This document shows, in pieces, positions 44,360-53,766 of a DNA stretch of 64,000 bases. The notes under the pieces were generated by a model that worked only from the letters and a program-made list of their open reading frames with translations, was not told where the DNA came from and searched no databases. The stretch lies in assembly GCA_003134685.1 (NCBI GenBank), contig PLCA01000007.1:54173-118172 (forward strand). Reading direction: 5' to 3'. The position numbers were made by a program, and so were the translations under genes. The stretch comes from Gemmatimonadota bacterium (GTDB lineage: Bacteria; Gemmatimonadota; Gemmatimonadetes; Gemmatimonadales; Gemmatimonadaceae). How positions within the stretch are numbered: the first letter of the stretch is position 1; every line of letters starts with the position of its first letter.

Positions 44360-44388
44360 ATTATAGCTAAGCCGGACTCCTCAAACAA
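44360..44388 (-). promoter_or_regulatory. Promoter of the rpmE-prfA operon, inside a palindrome
   Basis: On the minus strand: TTGTTT (44388-44383), 17-nt spacer, perfect TATAAT (44365-44360). The -10 lies within an inverted repeat TAGCTAT-GAATT-ATAGCTA (44351-44369). Start of transcription expected near 44352, about 28 nt before rpmE. Confidence 0.65.
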
Positions 44389-44491
44389 GTTAGCAAGTGA
44401 TTCAAAGGTCAGGACTGGCCCCGAACGCCTCGAACCGAAGCTGATCTTCCCTGACCTCGTAGGAATGCCGGTCGAGATGCATCTTACACCA

Positions 44492-45796
44492 ATGAAAGCA
44501 CGAACGTTCATCGCCTCGCTCTCTCTTGCCAGCGCATTCGGCGTGTCCCTCTACGCACAGCCGACCCAACCCACGACGGTCACATCGCCTATCGCCACGG
44601 CTCCTTCGACCGAGCCGGGCTCCAACCTCACGGTCTACCTGCTCACGTTCGGCTGGGGCGACGTCTCATGGGAGCGGTTCGGACACAATGCGATCTGGAT
44701 CAAGGACCGCGCGCACGGGACCGACATTACATACAACTGGGGAATGTTCGATTTTGCGCAGCCCAACTTCGTCTGGCGGTTCGTCACAGGTGACACGCGA
44801 TATTGGATGGAAGCGTTCTCTCTCGACGTCATGCTGGCGGAGTACAAGCGCGAGAATCGCTCGGTCCTCGCGCAGGAGCTCAACCTCACTCCCGCGCAAC
44901 GGCTCAAGCTGCAGCAGTTCGTCCAGTGGAACGCGCTTCCTGAGAACAAGTTCTATCGCTACGACTACTATCGCGACAACTGCTCGACCCGCCTTCGCGA
45001 CGCAATCGATCACGCGCTTAGCGGCCAGCTCCAGCTCGCCACTGTGACGAGAATGACATCGGGAACGTACCGCTGGCACACGCAGCGCCTCATGACGGGC
45101 GACATCCCGCTCTACACGGGCGTCACGTTCGCGCTGTCGGCTCGCGCTGACAAGCCGCTCTCGATATGGGAGGAGATGTTTCTGCCGGTGCGCATGGCGA
45201 ATGATCTGCGCACAGTCAGCATCGCCGACAGCACGGGCGCGCAGATTCCGCTCGTTCGATCGGAGATGGCGATGTACACCGCTGGCCGTCCCCCGGAACC
45301 GGCGGCGCCTCCCTTCTATTTCCCCTTGTTCGTCGCTGTCGGAATCATCTTCGCGGCTGCGCTGGTCCTGCTGGTGAGAACCGCGGAAGGTGGATCCAGA
45401 ATCGCCATGTTCGCGGCGACGGCTCTGGCCACGCTCTGGAGTCTCTTCGCCGGACTGGGCGGGCTCGCCCTCCTGTTTGCTTGGGCCTTCACCAAGCACT
45501 ACTTCATGGGCCGGAATGAGAACCTGATGCATTTCGATCCACTGTCGATCGCGCTGGTGGTGCTGATACCGCTCTCAATTTACGGACTGCGCGGGGTCAA
45601 TAGAGCGATAAAGTTCGCGGGGTTCATCGCCATGCTCTGCCTGTTCGGATTCGTGGCCCAAGGAATTCCATTCTTCAGTCAGAAGAACGGAGAGATCATC
45701 GCCCTCGCGCTTCCGATCAACCTGGCCGTGTGGTGGACGGTCTTCCGTCTCACCGCCTACAGGCGGACTTCCTTCCCCTCTTCCGCCGCCTTGTAG
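44492..45796 (+). CDS. DUF4105-family membrane protein (Lnb-like)
   Basis: 434 residues from the ATG at 44492, chosen because MKARTFIASLSLASAFGVSLYAQ is a signal peptide. The exported DUF4105 domain spans about residues 45-260 (WERFGHNAIWI with a conserved His; YRDNCSTRLRDAIDHAL with a conserved Cys). About five membrane helices follow (from FYFPLFVAVGIIFAAALVLL). Bacteroidetes Lnb, a lipoprotein N-acyltransferase, belongs to this family. The His and Cys needed for a thioester mechanism are plausible here. Overlaps the convergent oxidoreductase by 40 nt. Confidence 0.8.
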   Translation: MKARTFIASLSLASAFGVSLYAQPTQPTTVTSPIATAPSTEPGSNLTVYLLTFGWGDVSWERFGHNAIWIKDRAHGTDITYNWGMFDFAQPNFVWRFVTGDTRYWMEAFSLDVMLAEYKRENRSVLAQELNLTPAQRLKLQQFVQWNALPENKFYRYDYYRDNCSTRLRDAIDHALSGQLQLATVTRMTSGTYRWHTQRLMTGDIPLYTGVTFALSARADKPLSIWEEMFLPVRMANDLRTVSIADSTGAQIPLVRSEMAMYTAGRPPEPAAPPFYFPLFVAVGIIFAAALVLLVRTAEGGSRIAMFAATALATLWSLFAGLGGLALLFAWAFTKHYFMGRNENLMHFDPLSIALVVLIPLSIYGLRGVNRAIKFAGFIAMLCLFGFVAQGIPFFSQKNGEIIALALPINLAVWWTVFRLTAYRRTSFPSSAAL

Positions 45797-46797
45797 ATCG
45801 CTTCCATCAGCTTGATCACGATGAGCGCATCCTCGGGCGGGTCGTAGGGAGTCGTCTCGTTGACGACGGCGATGAAGTGCGCGAGCTCAGCCCGATACGA
45901 TTGCAAGAACACGCTCTCGCGCGCGGCCGCACCGCTGGGCGACACGTCGGTCGGCTTGCCATTCAGCATCTTCACCACGCGGAGCGGCGCGAGACGGGCG
46001 CTCCCACGACTCGTCAGAGCCTCGAACCACCAGCGCTCTTCCTGTCCGACATAGGACCACGAGACGTCGAAGCTGAAGCTCATCCCGCCCGCGCACTCGA
46101 CATGCACTATCATCGAGTCTTCCACGGTGGCCGCTCCGCGGGTTCGATCCATGTGCGCAGTCACTCGAACCGGCTCCGGAAAATCGGCGACCCAGAGAGC
46201 GAGATCCACCAGCGGATAACCGTGCTCGAAGAACGCGCCTCCACCCGCTTCGGGCCGTCTGAATCGCCAACCCGTTCGGCTCGTCGCGAATTGATATTGC
46301 CCGGCCCTCACGCCAAAAAGGCGTCCCAGCTCTCCGCCCTGAAGGAAGCGATAGAGCTGCTGCACATCACTCCGAAAGCGATGATTGTTGCCCACTACGA
46401 CTTTTTCCCCGGCTTGCTTCGCGGCAGCGAGAATGCGCTCGACGCCGCGCGATGTCAGCGAGAGCGGCCGCTCGCACAACACGTCCACCTTGGACTTGAG
46501 CGCGCGCAGAACGTGCGGCTCGTGCAAGTGATTGGGCGTGGCGATGACGACCGCGTCGACCTGATCGAGCTCCAGCAGATCCTCGATGTCGGTGAACACA
46601 TCGGGAATCTTCAGGCGCTCGGCTATCGCGCTTGCCTTGGGTCCGTCGTTGTCGCAGAGCGCAACGAGCTCCGCGCCCTTGAGCTTGGACAGCACAGGAA
46701 GGTGCGCCAACTGCGCAATTGCGCCTACTCCGACAAGGCCGAGTCGGACCGGACCTTTCGCTTTGAGTTCCTTGGTGCTAACCGGCGATTCGGCCAA
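45757..46797 (-). CDS. Gfo/Idh/MocA-family oxidoreductase
   Basis: 346 residues. N-terminal NAD(P) fold VRLGLVGVGAIAQLAHLPVL (about 17-36), ATPNHLHEPHVLRAL, and CERPLS where most members have EKP (Lys to Arg). The C-terminal substrate domain has GGGAFFEHGYPLVDLALW with the usual His. Sugar or polyol dehydrogenase; substrate unknown. Start overlaps the SpoIID-like gene end by 20 nt. Confidence 0.92.
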   Translation of the reverse strand: MAESPVSTKELKAKGPVRLGLVGVGAIAQLAHLPVLSKLKGAELVALCDNDGPKASAIAERLKIPDVFTDIEDLLELDQVDAVVIATPNHLHEPHVLRALKSKVDVLCERPLSLTSRGVERILAAAKQAGEKVVVGNNHRFRSDVQQLYRFLQGGELGRLFGVRAGQYQFATSRTGWRFRRPEAGGGAFFEHGYPLVDLALWVADFPEPVRVTAHMDRTRGAATVEDSMIVHVECAGGMSFSFDVSWSYVGQEERWWFEALTSRGSARLAPLRVVKMLNGKPTDVSPSGAAARESVFLQSYRAELAHFIAVVNETTPYDPPEDALIVIKLMEAIYKAAEEGKEVRL

Positions 46798-48109
46798 TCG
46801 TCGTCCCTGGATAATAGGTTTCTAGAATCGTACGATAATTCTGCCCGGCACGCGCGCGTCCGATGGCGCCCCACTGGCACATCCCGATTCCGTGGCCGTA
46901 ACCTCGGCCGTTCACGGTGAAGCTGGAGATTTCCCCGCCGCTCGTCTCCTTCGCAAAAGTGAAGGAAGTACTGTTGAGGATGGCGCCTTTGGGATCTCTC
47001 AGCACGAATCGGATGTCGTTGCCACGAAGAGTATAATTCCCCGTTCCTGTCTGCACGATGAGCGCGGCTACTCTGCCCGATGGCGTTCGTCCCTGCTCCC
47101 TGATGTCGGTGATCTTGCCCACGCCGTTTTTCGGCGCCTTGGCATAAGCGGTGAGGTATTTATCCATCACCGCGCGAAGGCCGGCGGCAGTGTAGCTCTG
47201 CGTCCAGCTGAATCGGGGCGAGGAATCGCAGTAGTAGTTGTCCGATCCAGGAATGCGGTCGCTCACGGGACGAAGATAGGGCTGGTCCGGTTGATCGTAC
47301 CAGACCTCGCTGACGCCGGCGGTGCTGCCGCCGCAGGTCGAGTGATACGGAGTCGTGATCGGCTGGCCGTTGTAGAGAACTACAACATCAGCCGTTGTTG
47401 CGATGGCCGAGTCCGATTGCGGCTTCTCGGCGTCGACTCCGCCGTAGACCTGATCCTGGACCGTCGCGTACATGTCGAATGGACGAGTGCTGTTTAGATG
47501 CTTGTAGGCGTAGGTCCTCGCTGCGACCGCCTGTGCCTGCACCGCAGCAAACTCGGCCGGTGTGCGACTGCCGATCTCCAGCGGAACCACGCCGCGCAGA
47601 TAGTCATCCATCGACAGCCGGTTGACGACGAGCAATCCGGAATCCGTCGCACTGATGACGATTTCCCCTCGATAGAGCTTGCCCTCCCAAGTGAGGATCG
47701 AGCCGGCCGAAGGACTCACGAGCACGGACTTCAGCTGAGTCTGGCTCGCTGCTCCTGTGCGACCGAAGCGGACTCGGTCACCCTCTCTCGCGAACGTCCA
47801 TTCCTGCGCCGTTCCGCGGCCGATCCCCAGAATTGAGGCCATTCCCCCACTAGTACTGCACGACTGTGCTCTGCAGAGCAAAAAAATTGAGTCGGCTTGG
47901 GCGACAACCCAGCTACCCGTGGCCGCGAGCTTTCCTTCGGGCACCGAGGTGGCAATCGCGATGCGAACTTGCTGTTTGGTGCCGCTCATGTAGGGCCCCG
48001 GCGCAACAGGAGCCACGCGCCAGACGTCGCCAGGTGATGTGCGCGACACGCACGCGGCAATACCGAGAGCGCCTGCTATCGCCAGCCACGTCCGCAAACG
48101 AGGGGTCAC
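46778..48109 (-). CDS. SpoIID/LytB-domain lipoprotein
   Basis: 443 residues from the GTG ending at 48109; the signal TPRLRTWLAIAGALGIAAC gives a lipobox. A longer reading enters hemL. SpoIID domain: NRLSMDDYLRGVVPLEIG, QAQAVAARTYAY, YHSTCGGSTAGVSEVW, ending GYGHGIGMCQWGAIGRA. In sporulators SpoIID is a lytic transglycosylase; here a peptidoglycan-remodelling role is likely without sporulation. Confidence 0.9.
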   Translation of the reverse strand: MTPRLRTWLAIAGALGIAACVSRTSPGDVWRVAPVAPGPYMSGTKQQVRIAIATSVPEGKLAATGSWVVAQADSIFLLCRAQSCSTSGGMASILGIGRGTAQEWTFAREGDRVRFGRTGAASQTQLKSVLVSPSAGSILTWEGKLYRGEIVISATDSGLLVVNRLSMDDYLRGVVPLEIGSRTPAEFAAVQAQAVAARTYAYKHLNSTRPFDMYATVQDQVYGGVDAEKPQSDSAIATTADVVVLYNGQPITTPYHSTCGGSTAGVSEVWYDQPDQPYLRPVSDRIPGSDNYYCDSSPRFSWTQSYTAAGLRAVMDKYLTAYAKAPKNGVGKITDIREQGRTPSGRVAALIVQTGTGNYTLRGNDIRFVLRDPKGAILNSTSFTFAKETSGGEISSFTVNGRGYGHGIGMCQWGAIGRARAGQNYRTILETYYPGTTIGRIAG

Positions 48110-48143
48110 GCGATCACTGCCCGCTCTGCTTCGCGAGTGAGCC

Positions 48144-49421
48144 CTATGCAATTGCCTCCTCCAATGCCGCTCCCATTTTCTCCAGCGCGCTGGCAATCTC
48201 AGCATCACCGTGTGCCGCTGACATGAAGCATGCTTCGAATGCTGATGGCGCCAGATAAACTCCCCGCTCCAGAGCCGCGTGAAAGAAACGCCGAAAGAGG
48301 ATTACGTCCGATGCTTTCGCGTCTGTGAAATTACGAACGGGACTGGAGCTGAAAAAGAATCCCCACATCGATCCGGCGCACCCCGCCGAGAGCGGAACGC
48401 CAAGGTCAGCCGCGATCTTTTGCAAACCTTCGACCAGCGCGGTGGTCCGTTTCTCTATCCTGGCGTGCAGCGCCGGTGTGAGCGCGGTGAGAGTTGCTAT
48501 TCCCGCAGCCATGGCCAGCGGGTTTCCGGAGAGCGTACCGGCCTGATAGACCGGCCCGGACGGCGCAACGCGCTCCATTATTTCTTGGCGGCCGCCGTAG
48601 ACGGCGACGGGCAATCCGCCCCCGATGACCTTGCCGAGTGTCGTCAGATCGGCGGTGACCCCAAAGCGCTCCTTTGCTCCGCCGGGGGCAATCCGGAATC
48701 CAGTCATCACCTCATCGAAGATGAGCAGCGCACCCGAGTTGTCGGCCAGCGCGCGCAATCCCTGAAGGAAACCCTGATCGGGAGGAATAAAACCGGAGTT
48801 GCCGACGACCGGCTCGACGATGATTGCCCCGACTCCGCGTTTGCTTCCCCGAACGAGCTCGGTTGCTGATTCGAGATCGTTGAACGGCGCCGTGAGTGTG
48901 AGTGCCGCCAACTCGACGGGAACTCCCGGCGAATCGGGCAGGCCCAACGTGGCGACGCCAGAGCCCGCATGAACGAGAAATGAATCAGCGTGTCCATGAT
49001 AGCAGCCGTCGAACTTGATGATGGCGTCCCGGCCTGTGAAAGCGCGCGCGAGTCTCACTGCGCTCATCGTCGCCTCGGTGCCACTTGAGACGAAACGCAT
49101 CATCTCCACGTGCGGCATTCGTTGGCGGATCAGCTCGCCAAGCTGAACCTCGAGCTCGGTTGGCATCCCGAAGCTGGTTCCGCTCTGCATCGCGCTCGCG
49201 AGAGCGTCCAGAACAATCGGTGGAGCGTGTCCCAGCACGAGTGGTCCCCACGACAGAACGAAGTCGATGTATTCCTTCCCATCGACGTCCCAGATCCGCG
49301 CGCCCTCGCCACGTGCTGCTACAACAGGCTCTCCGCCGACGCCTCGAAATGCCCGCACGGGGGAATTCACCCCACCGGGAAAGAGTTCGCGCGCGCGCGC
49401 CATGATCTCGGCGGATCGCAC
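48144..49421 (-). CDS. hemL: Glutamate-1-semialdehyde 2,1-aminomutase
   Basis: 425 residues from GTG ending at 49421 ([24 protein letters not shown], as in the family). PLP lysine is Lys264 in [21 protein letters not shown] precedes it. Makes 5-aminolevulinate for tetrapyrroles from glutamate semialdehyde (C5 pathway). One nt after rimO. Confidence 0.97.
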   Translation of the reverse strand: MRSAEIMARARELFPGGVNSPVRAFRGVGGEPVVAARGEGARIWDVDGKEYIDFVLSWGPLVLGHAPPIVLDALASAMQSGTSFGMPTELEVQLGELIRQRMPHVEMMRFVSSGTEATMSAVRLARAFTGRDAIIKFDGCYHGHADSFLVHAGSGVATLGLPDSPGVPVELAALTLTAPFNDLESATELVRGSKRGVGAIIVEPVVGNSGFIPPDQGFLQGLRALADNSGALLIFDEVMTGFRIAPGGAKERFGVTADLTTLGKVIGGGLPVAVYGGRQEIMERVAPSGPVYQAGTLSGNPLAMAAGIATLTALTPALHARIEKRTTALVEGLQKIAADLGVPLSAGCAGSMWGFFFSSSPVRNFTDAKASDVILFRRFFHAALERGVYLAPSAFEACFMSAAHGDAEIASALEKMGAALEEAIA

Positions 49422-49422
49422 G

Positions 49423-50814
49423 CTAGCGGCCGTAGCTTCCGATCGTCACCTGCTTGATGGAAAGCTGGCGGGAAACACGCTGCAACCGCGGAGCTCCGGC
49501 AGGTACCACGACGCGAATCACCGATGCCTGAAAGTCGTAGTCGTCCACGACTTCTTCGACGCCCACCTCGACAATCGTGCCCGGCGGCAGCGCTTCGTCT
49601 AGCTGCGTCACGCCGTCGATGTCGTCGGCCTGCCACGGGAGCCGTGCCTGCGATGTGCCGCGCTTTGCATCGCTTCGATCAACGAGTGCCAGCGCCGTGC
49701 GGCATATACGCGACTCGTATTTCTCGCCCGTGATCGCGCGTTGAAGCTCGGTCAGTCTTTCCAGCCGCTCACGTTTTATCGTCTCGTGCACGTCGTCCGG
49801 GTACTGCGCGGCCCGAGTGCCTTCCTGCGGCGAGTACGTGAACGCGCCCACCCGCTCGAACTGCATCTCCTCGAGAAACCCGAGCAGCTCCTCGAATTGC
49901 TCCTCGGTCTCGCCCGGAAAACCGACGATGCACGTCGTCCGGATCGCGACATCGGGCACTGCGTCGCGGAACTTCTTCACGCGCTCCCGAATAGTGCGCT
50001 TCCTTTCTGGACGGCGCATGCGCGCGAGGACCAGATCGGAGCCGTGTTGAATCGGCATGTCGAGGTACGGCAGCACCCGGCTTTCGCCCGCGACGACGTC
50101 GAGAAGACGGTCGGTGATCCCGGCGGAATACAGGTAGAGCATGCGAATCCACGGTATCGACGTCTCGGCAATGAGCGCTTCGAGCAGCTCGGGGAGTTGG
50201 ATTCCGTCGCGTCGGTCGCGGCCGTAGTGCGCGAGATCCTGGGCGACGAGATTCAACTCGCGGGCGCCCTGGAGCTCGAGCAGTTGCGCCTCACGCACGA
50301 CCTCATCGAGTGCGAACGAGCGGTGCTTACCGCGCATGAGTGGAATGGCGCAGAACGCGCAGCCGTGGTCGCAGCCTTCGCTGATCTTCATGTAGCGGAC
50401 ATGCGGCAAGTCGCCGGTGTAGAGCCGAACTCCGGGGTGCAGGTTCTCGCTTGCCTCACCCAGCAATCCGCGCTCGTTGAGCTCCGGGACGAGCCGCTGC
50501 ATCTCGGAGGAGCCGAGGAAGAGATCGACCTCGGGGACGGCCTCGATCAGCTCGCTCTTGTGGCGCTCTATCATGCAGCCGACCGCCACTACAGCCTGGC
50601 ATCGCCCATCGGTCTTGAAGCGCGCCGCTTCTACCATCGCGTCGATCGATTCCTTCTTGGCGGCGTCGATGAAGCCACAGGTGTTGACGATGATCACGTC
50701 GGCTTCGGCGAGATCCGCGGTGTATTCGGCGGAGTAGTCCGACAGCTGCGCGAGATATCGCTCGCTGTCGACGGTGTTCTTGTCGCAGCCGAGTGTGATG
50801 ATGCCTACTTTCAT
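49423..50814 (-). CDS. rimO: Ribosomal protein S12 methylthiotransferase
   Basis: 463 residues. Three N-terminal Cys (10, 46, 80) bind the auxiliary cluster; radical-SAM Cys at 148, 152, 155 (CDHGCAFC). TRAM domain at the C-terminus. Methylthiolates Asp88 (E. coli numbering) of S12. RimO-specific features ([14 protein letters not shown]) distinguish it from MiaB. Confidence 0.96.
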   Translation of the reverse strand: MKVGIITLGCDKNTVDSERYLAQLSDYSAEYTADLAEADVIIVNTCGFIDAAKKESIDAMVEAARFKTDGRCQAVVAVGCMIERHKSELIEAVPEVDLFLGSSEMQRLVPELNERGLLGEASENLHPGVRLYTGDLPHVRYMKISEGCDHGCAFCAIPLMRGKHRSFALDEVVREAQLLELQGARELNLVAQDLAHYGRDRRDGIQLPELLEALIAETSIPWIRMLYLYSAGITDRLLDVVAGESRVLPYLDMPIQHGSDLVLARMRRPERKRTIRERVKKFRDAVPDVAIRTTCIVGFPGETEEQFEELLGFLEEMQFERVGAFTYSPQEGTRAAQYPDDVHETIKRERLERLTELQRAITGEKYESRICRTALALVDRSDAKRGTSQARLPWQADDIDGVTQLDEALPPGTIVEVGVEEVVDDYDFQASVIRVVVPAGAPRLQRVSRQLSIKQVTIGSYGR

Positions 50815-50839
50815 TCCAGGGCGCCGAGCGCGCGCGGCG

Positions 50840-51340
50840 TCAACGGTAGTTCCCGAACTTGAGCTCGACTCCGAAATCCTTGCCGCGCAGAAGCGTCATA
50901 GCTTCCTGCAGATCGTCGCGCGACGGAGAGGTAACCCGTACCTGGTCGCCCTGAATCGCCGCCTGAACTTTCTTGAGCTTGGCTTCCTTGATAGCGGCTG
51001 CGACTTTCTTCGCCGTGTCGCCATCGAGGGCGAGCTTCAGGGCGATATCGCGACGAACGGTGTCGCCACCGGCAGGCTTGATCTCGCCCGGATCAAGGTT
51101 CTTCACGGAGACACCGCGCTTAATGAGCTTGGTCTGAAGGGCGTCCCAGAGCGCCTGCATCTTGTAGTCGTTCTCGGCCGTGAGGGCGATCAAGCCTTCT
51201 GTCCGCTTCAGCTCGATGGTGGCGGGAGATCCCTTGAAATCGTAGCGCTGTGAGATCTCCTTCTGGGCCTGATTGACGGCGTTGTCGACCTCCTGGAGGT
51301 CGACGCCAGTGGTTACGTCAAATGATGCTTGTTGCGGCAT
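50840..51340 (-). CDS. YajQ-family nucleotide-binding protein
   Basis: 166 residues. ASFDVTTGVDLQEVDNAVNQA at the N-terminus and RVTSPSRDDLQEAM near the end are characteristic. Two ferredoxin-like domains; some members bind cyclic di-GMP, others other nucleotides. Located downstream of the small membrane protein genes. Confidence 0.95.
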   Translation of the reverse strand: MPQQASFDVTTGVDLQEVDNAVNQAQKEISQRYDFKGSPATIELKRTEGLIALTAENDYKMQALWDALQTKLIKRGVSVKNLDPGEIKPAGGDTVRRDIALKLALDGDTAKKVAAAIKEAKLKKVQAAIQGDQVRVTSPSRDDLQEAMTLLRGKDFGVELKFGNYR

Positions 51341-51417
51341 GCGGGAAATGTAATCGGGAGACGAAAGTCGGAGCCTTTTCGCTCGACGTCAGTGAATTGC
51401 AAAGAAAGTCAAAAGCT

Positions 51418-51669
51418 TCAAAAGAAATTATTGACACGCGTACTATTGCTACACATGTTTGCGGCCTCTTTTTCGAGCCAGGCGCGCCGCTGGAACAATC
51501 CAAATGCGGTAATCAGCCCAAGAATCCCGTAAAGAAGCACGCCGACGTTGACAGAATGTTGCATGAGTGTGCGCCCACCGCCCCACTCCGTGATTCCGTT
51601 GTAAGCACCCATCACCGCGCTAACAACCAACACCGCGAGCGATAATACCCAGGCGAGTTTCTTTCCCAT
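51418..51669 (-). CDS. Small two-helix membrane protein
   Basis: 83 residues: helices at about 5-24 (LAWVLSLAVLVVSAVMGAYN) and 42-61 (VGVLLYGILGLITAFGLF). Seven nt after the lipoprotein gene 51677-52219, so co-transcribed. The tail KEAANMCSNSTRVNNFF looks poorly constrained. Function unknown. Confidence 0.55.
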   Translation of the reverse strand: MGKKLAWVLSLAVLVVSAVMGAYNGITEWGGGRTLMQHSVNVGVLLYGILGLITAFGLFQRRAWLEKEAANMCSNSTRVNNFF

Positions 51670-51676
51670 CGGCGGA

Positions 51677-52219
51677 TCAGCCGCCCAGATGTTTGATCGC
51701 GAGGTCGTGAAGCCGGCCTTCGAGATTTCCGAGAGTCATACAGGCGAGCGTGCCCTTGCTCGAGCCAATGTCTTCGGCGTACGCCGTCAGCTGGGTGTCT
51801 ATCTTGGACCCGCTGGCGGTCGGCGTCACGCGCGACACGAGCGACATTGTCACGCGATAGCTATCCGCTGCCTGACCAGTTGTTATCATACCACATCCCA
51901 CGTAATCGCTGAGGGGCTTGCCGGCGAGGCGATACATCTTTGTGAAATTCTTGTTGCCGACTTCGCCGGTTTGTGGATTCCAGAGCTTGACCTCAATTCC
52001 GAGATCAGCGTAGGCCGAGTTGAGCGCGGCGAGCGTGGCGGGGGTAGGCGCGTTCACTGTCGTCACGCCAGACGTTGGGCCCTCATAAGTGCGAATGACT
52101 CCGGTATTCGACGTGGCAATGATTGGGTCCCCGTGCGCGGCAGTTTGATTCGCGGGCGCGCATCCGCCCAGAGAGACCACGGCAATAGCCGCGGCAACAA
52201 TCGGTGAATATGACGTCAT
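51677..52219 (-). CDS. Predicted lipoprotein, 180 aa
   Basis: ATG ending at 52219 with a GGAG site; signal MTSYSPIVAAAIAVVSLGGC ends in a lipobox (Cys20). The mature part begins with Thr/Gly-rich sequence, then a beta-rich domain (AYADLGIEVKLWNPQTGEVGN; YRVTMSLVSRVTPTASGSKI). C-terminal helix GNLEGRLHDLAIKHLGG. No known family recognised. Confidence 0.65.
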   Translation of the reverse strand: MTSYSPIVAAAIAVVSLGGCAPANQTAAHGDPIIATSNTGVIRTYEGPTSGVTTVNAPTPATLAALNSAYADLGIEVKLWNPQTGEVGNKNFTKMYRLAGKPLSDYVGCGMITTGQAADSYRVTMSLVSRVTPTASGSKIDTQLTAYAEDIGSSKGTLACMTLGNLEGRLHDLAIKHLGG

Positions 52220-52331
52220 AGTGGTCTCCTGTGCGGTTTTGGCAATCGTCGAGAAGGATACTTTCCCTTTAACCACGGCAAGAAGATGGCCCTTTTCGAG
52301 AGTGGGGTTTCTCCTGTTGAGCGGCGGTCAA

Positions 52332-52871
52332 TCAGAGCGTGCGCGCGACAGGGTCGGCTTTGAAATCGTTCACTATGAACGCCCAGATGATGTCCTCGCC
52401 CGCGAAGTAGGCACCGAACCATACGACGTAGAGCGTCACCGTTTGCCCCGGGTGCAGCTCGCGGGCAAAATAGCTCGCCACGGTGTCCTGAACCGGTAGC
52501 CAGAGAAGTCTCTTCCCTTCCTGAAAGTGGTACTCTCGATGAAAATCGTTCACAATCGATGAGTCCCCGAGAAACGTCAATCCCCACTGGCGCATGACAT
52601 CAATGCGCCTCGGATTCAGCGGTCGCGAATCGCCCCGATAAACGACGCGGGCAAGCGTCGGGAAATCCTCTCCGCTCACGATCAGGCCCGGGTGGTTCGC
52701 GACGTGATCTGCTCGGATCGTGGAATCATGGAGTTGCATGACGGCCGCGAGCGTGCCCGGCTTGTATCGCCCCCAGTTGCTTTGCGCATGGGCGACATCT
52801 ATCGGAGCGCCGAGGAGCAGGGCACCGAGGAAGGCAGAAGCAATTGTAGAGAAGCGGGGAGCTCGGACCAT
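52332..52871 (-). CDS. Exported hypothetical protein, 179 aa
   Basis: ATG ending at 52871, 3 nt after the sigma factor stop (a TTG one codon upstream is also possible). Signal peptide MVRAPRFSTIASAFLGALLLGA...AHAQ. The mature part has alternating helices and strands (ARVVYRGDSRPLNPRRIDVM; QTVTLYVVWFGAYFAGEDII). I do not recognise the family. Being directly behind the sigma factor suggests co-transcription. Confidence 0.6.
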   Translation of the reverse strand: MVRAPRFSTIASAFLGALLLGAPIDVAHAQSNWGRYKPGTLAAVMQLHDSTIRADHVANHPGLIVSGEDFPTLARVVYRGDSRPLNPRRIDVMRQWGLTFLGDSSIVNDFHREYHFQEGKRLLWLPVQDTVASYFARELHPGQTVTLYVVWFGAYFAGEDIIWAFIVNDFKADPVARTL

Positions 52872-52874
52872 CAA

Positions 52875-53732
52875 CTACCCGAGGAACGATTCCAGCGAGC
52901 GTCGGCGCGAATTGTGGCGCAGCTTGAGCAGCGCCTTCTCCTTGATCTGCCGCACTCTCTCGCGCGTGATCTGGAGCAGCGTGCCGATGTCCTCGAGCGT
53001 CATCGGATCGGCGCCATCGAGCCCGAAGTAAAGCCGCAGAATCTTGGACTCGCGCTCCTTCAACGATGACAGCGATTCCTCGATCGCCTCCGACAACGCC
53101 TTCTCGAACGTGATCTCGTCCGGAGTAGGATTCATGTTGTCGGGGAGATAATCGAGCAGGCGATTGTCCTCGCCCGGCGTCATCGGCGCATCAAGCGAAA
53201 GGTGCACCTGCGAGATCATCATCGTCTTGGCGACCTCGTCTTCGCTAATGTCCATGCCATCGGCGATTTCGAGATTCGTCGGCTGGCGACCGAGCTCCTG
53301 AAGCAGGCTGCTCGCTCTCTTGCCAATGCGATGCAGCGTGCCGGCGCGATTGAGCGGAACTCGCACAATGCGCGACTGCTCGGCCAGTGCCTGCAGAATG
53401 GACTGGCGGATCCACCACACCGCGTACGAGATGAACTTGATGCCCTTCGTCTCGTCGAATTTGTGGGCGGCGCGAATGAGGCCGAGGTTGCCCTCGTTGA
53501 TCAGATCGGAGAGCGAGACTCCCTGGTTCTGATATTTCTTGGCGACGGAGACGACGAATCGGAGATTTGAGCGCACCAGGGTGTCGAGTGCTTCCTGATC
53601 ATTCAGGCGGATGCGCTTCGCGAGCTCCACTTCTCTCTCGCGAGTAATGAGGGGAAAGACGCTGATGTCCCTGAGGTACTGATCGAGCGATCCTTCGTCG
53701 ACGGTCGATTTCCGATTCGTCGAAACCTTCAT
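52875..53732 (-). CDS. rpoD: RNA polymerase sigma-70 factor, short primary type
   Basis: 285 residues: region 1.2 (DQYLRDISVFPLITREREVELA), region 2 (NLRFVVSVAKKYQNQGVSL.DLINEGNLGLIRAAHKF; FISYAVWWIRQSI), region 3 and region 4 (MTLEDIGTLLQITRERVRQIKEKAL). Region 1.1 and the non-conserved insert are absent, as in Bacteroidetes primary sigma factors. A group 2 sigma is the alternative. Confidence 0.9.
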   Translation of the reverse strand: MKVSTNRKSTVDEGSLDQYLRDISVFPLITREREVELAKRIRLNDQEALDTLVRSNLRFVVSVAKKYQNQGVSLSDLINEGNLGLIRAAHKFDETKGIKFISYAVWWIRQSILQALAEQSRIVRVPLNRAGTLHRIGKRASSLLQELGRQPTNLEIADGMDISEDEVAKTMMISQVHLSLDAPMTPGEDNRLLDYLPDNMNPTPDEITFEKALSEAIEESLSSLKERESKILRLYFGLDGADPMTLEDIGTLLQITRERVRQIKEKALLKLRHNSRRRSLESFLG

Positions 53733-53766
53733 AGCGATAGCGGCATCCTCTCAGAAATCGAGAGAT

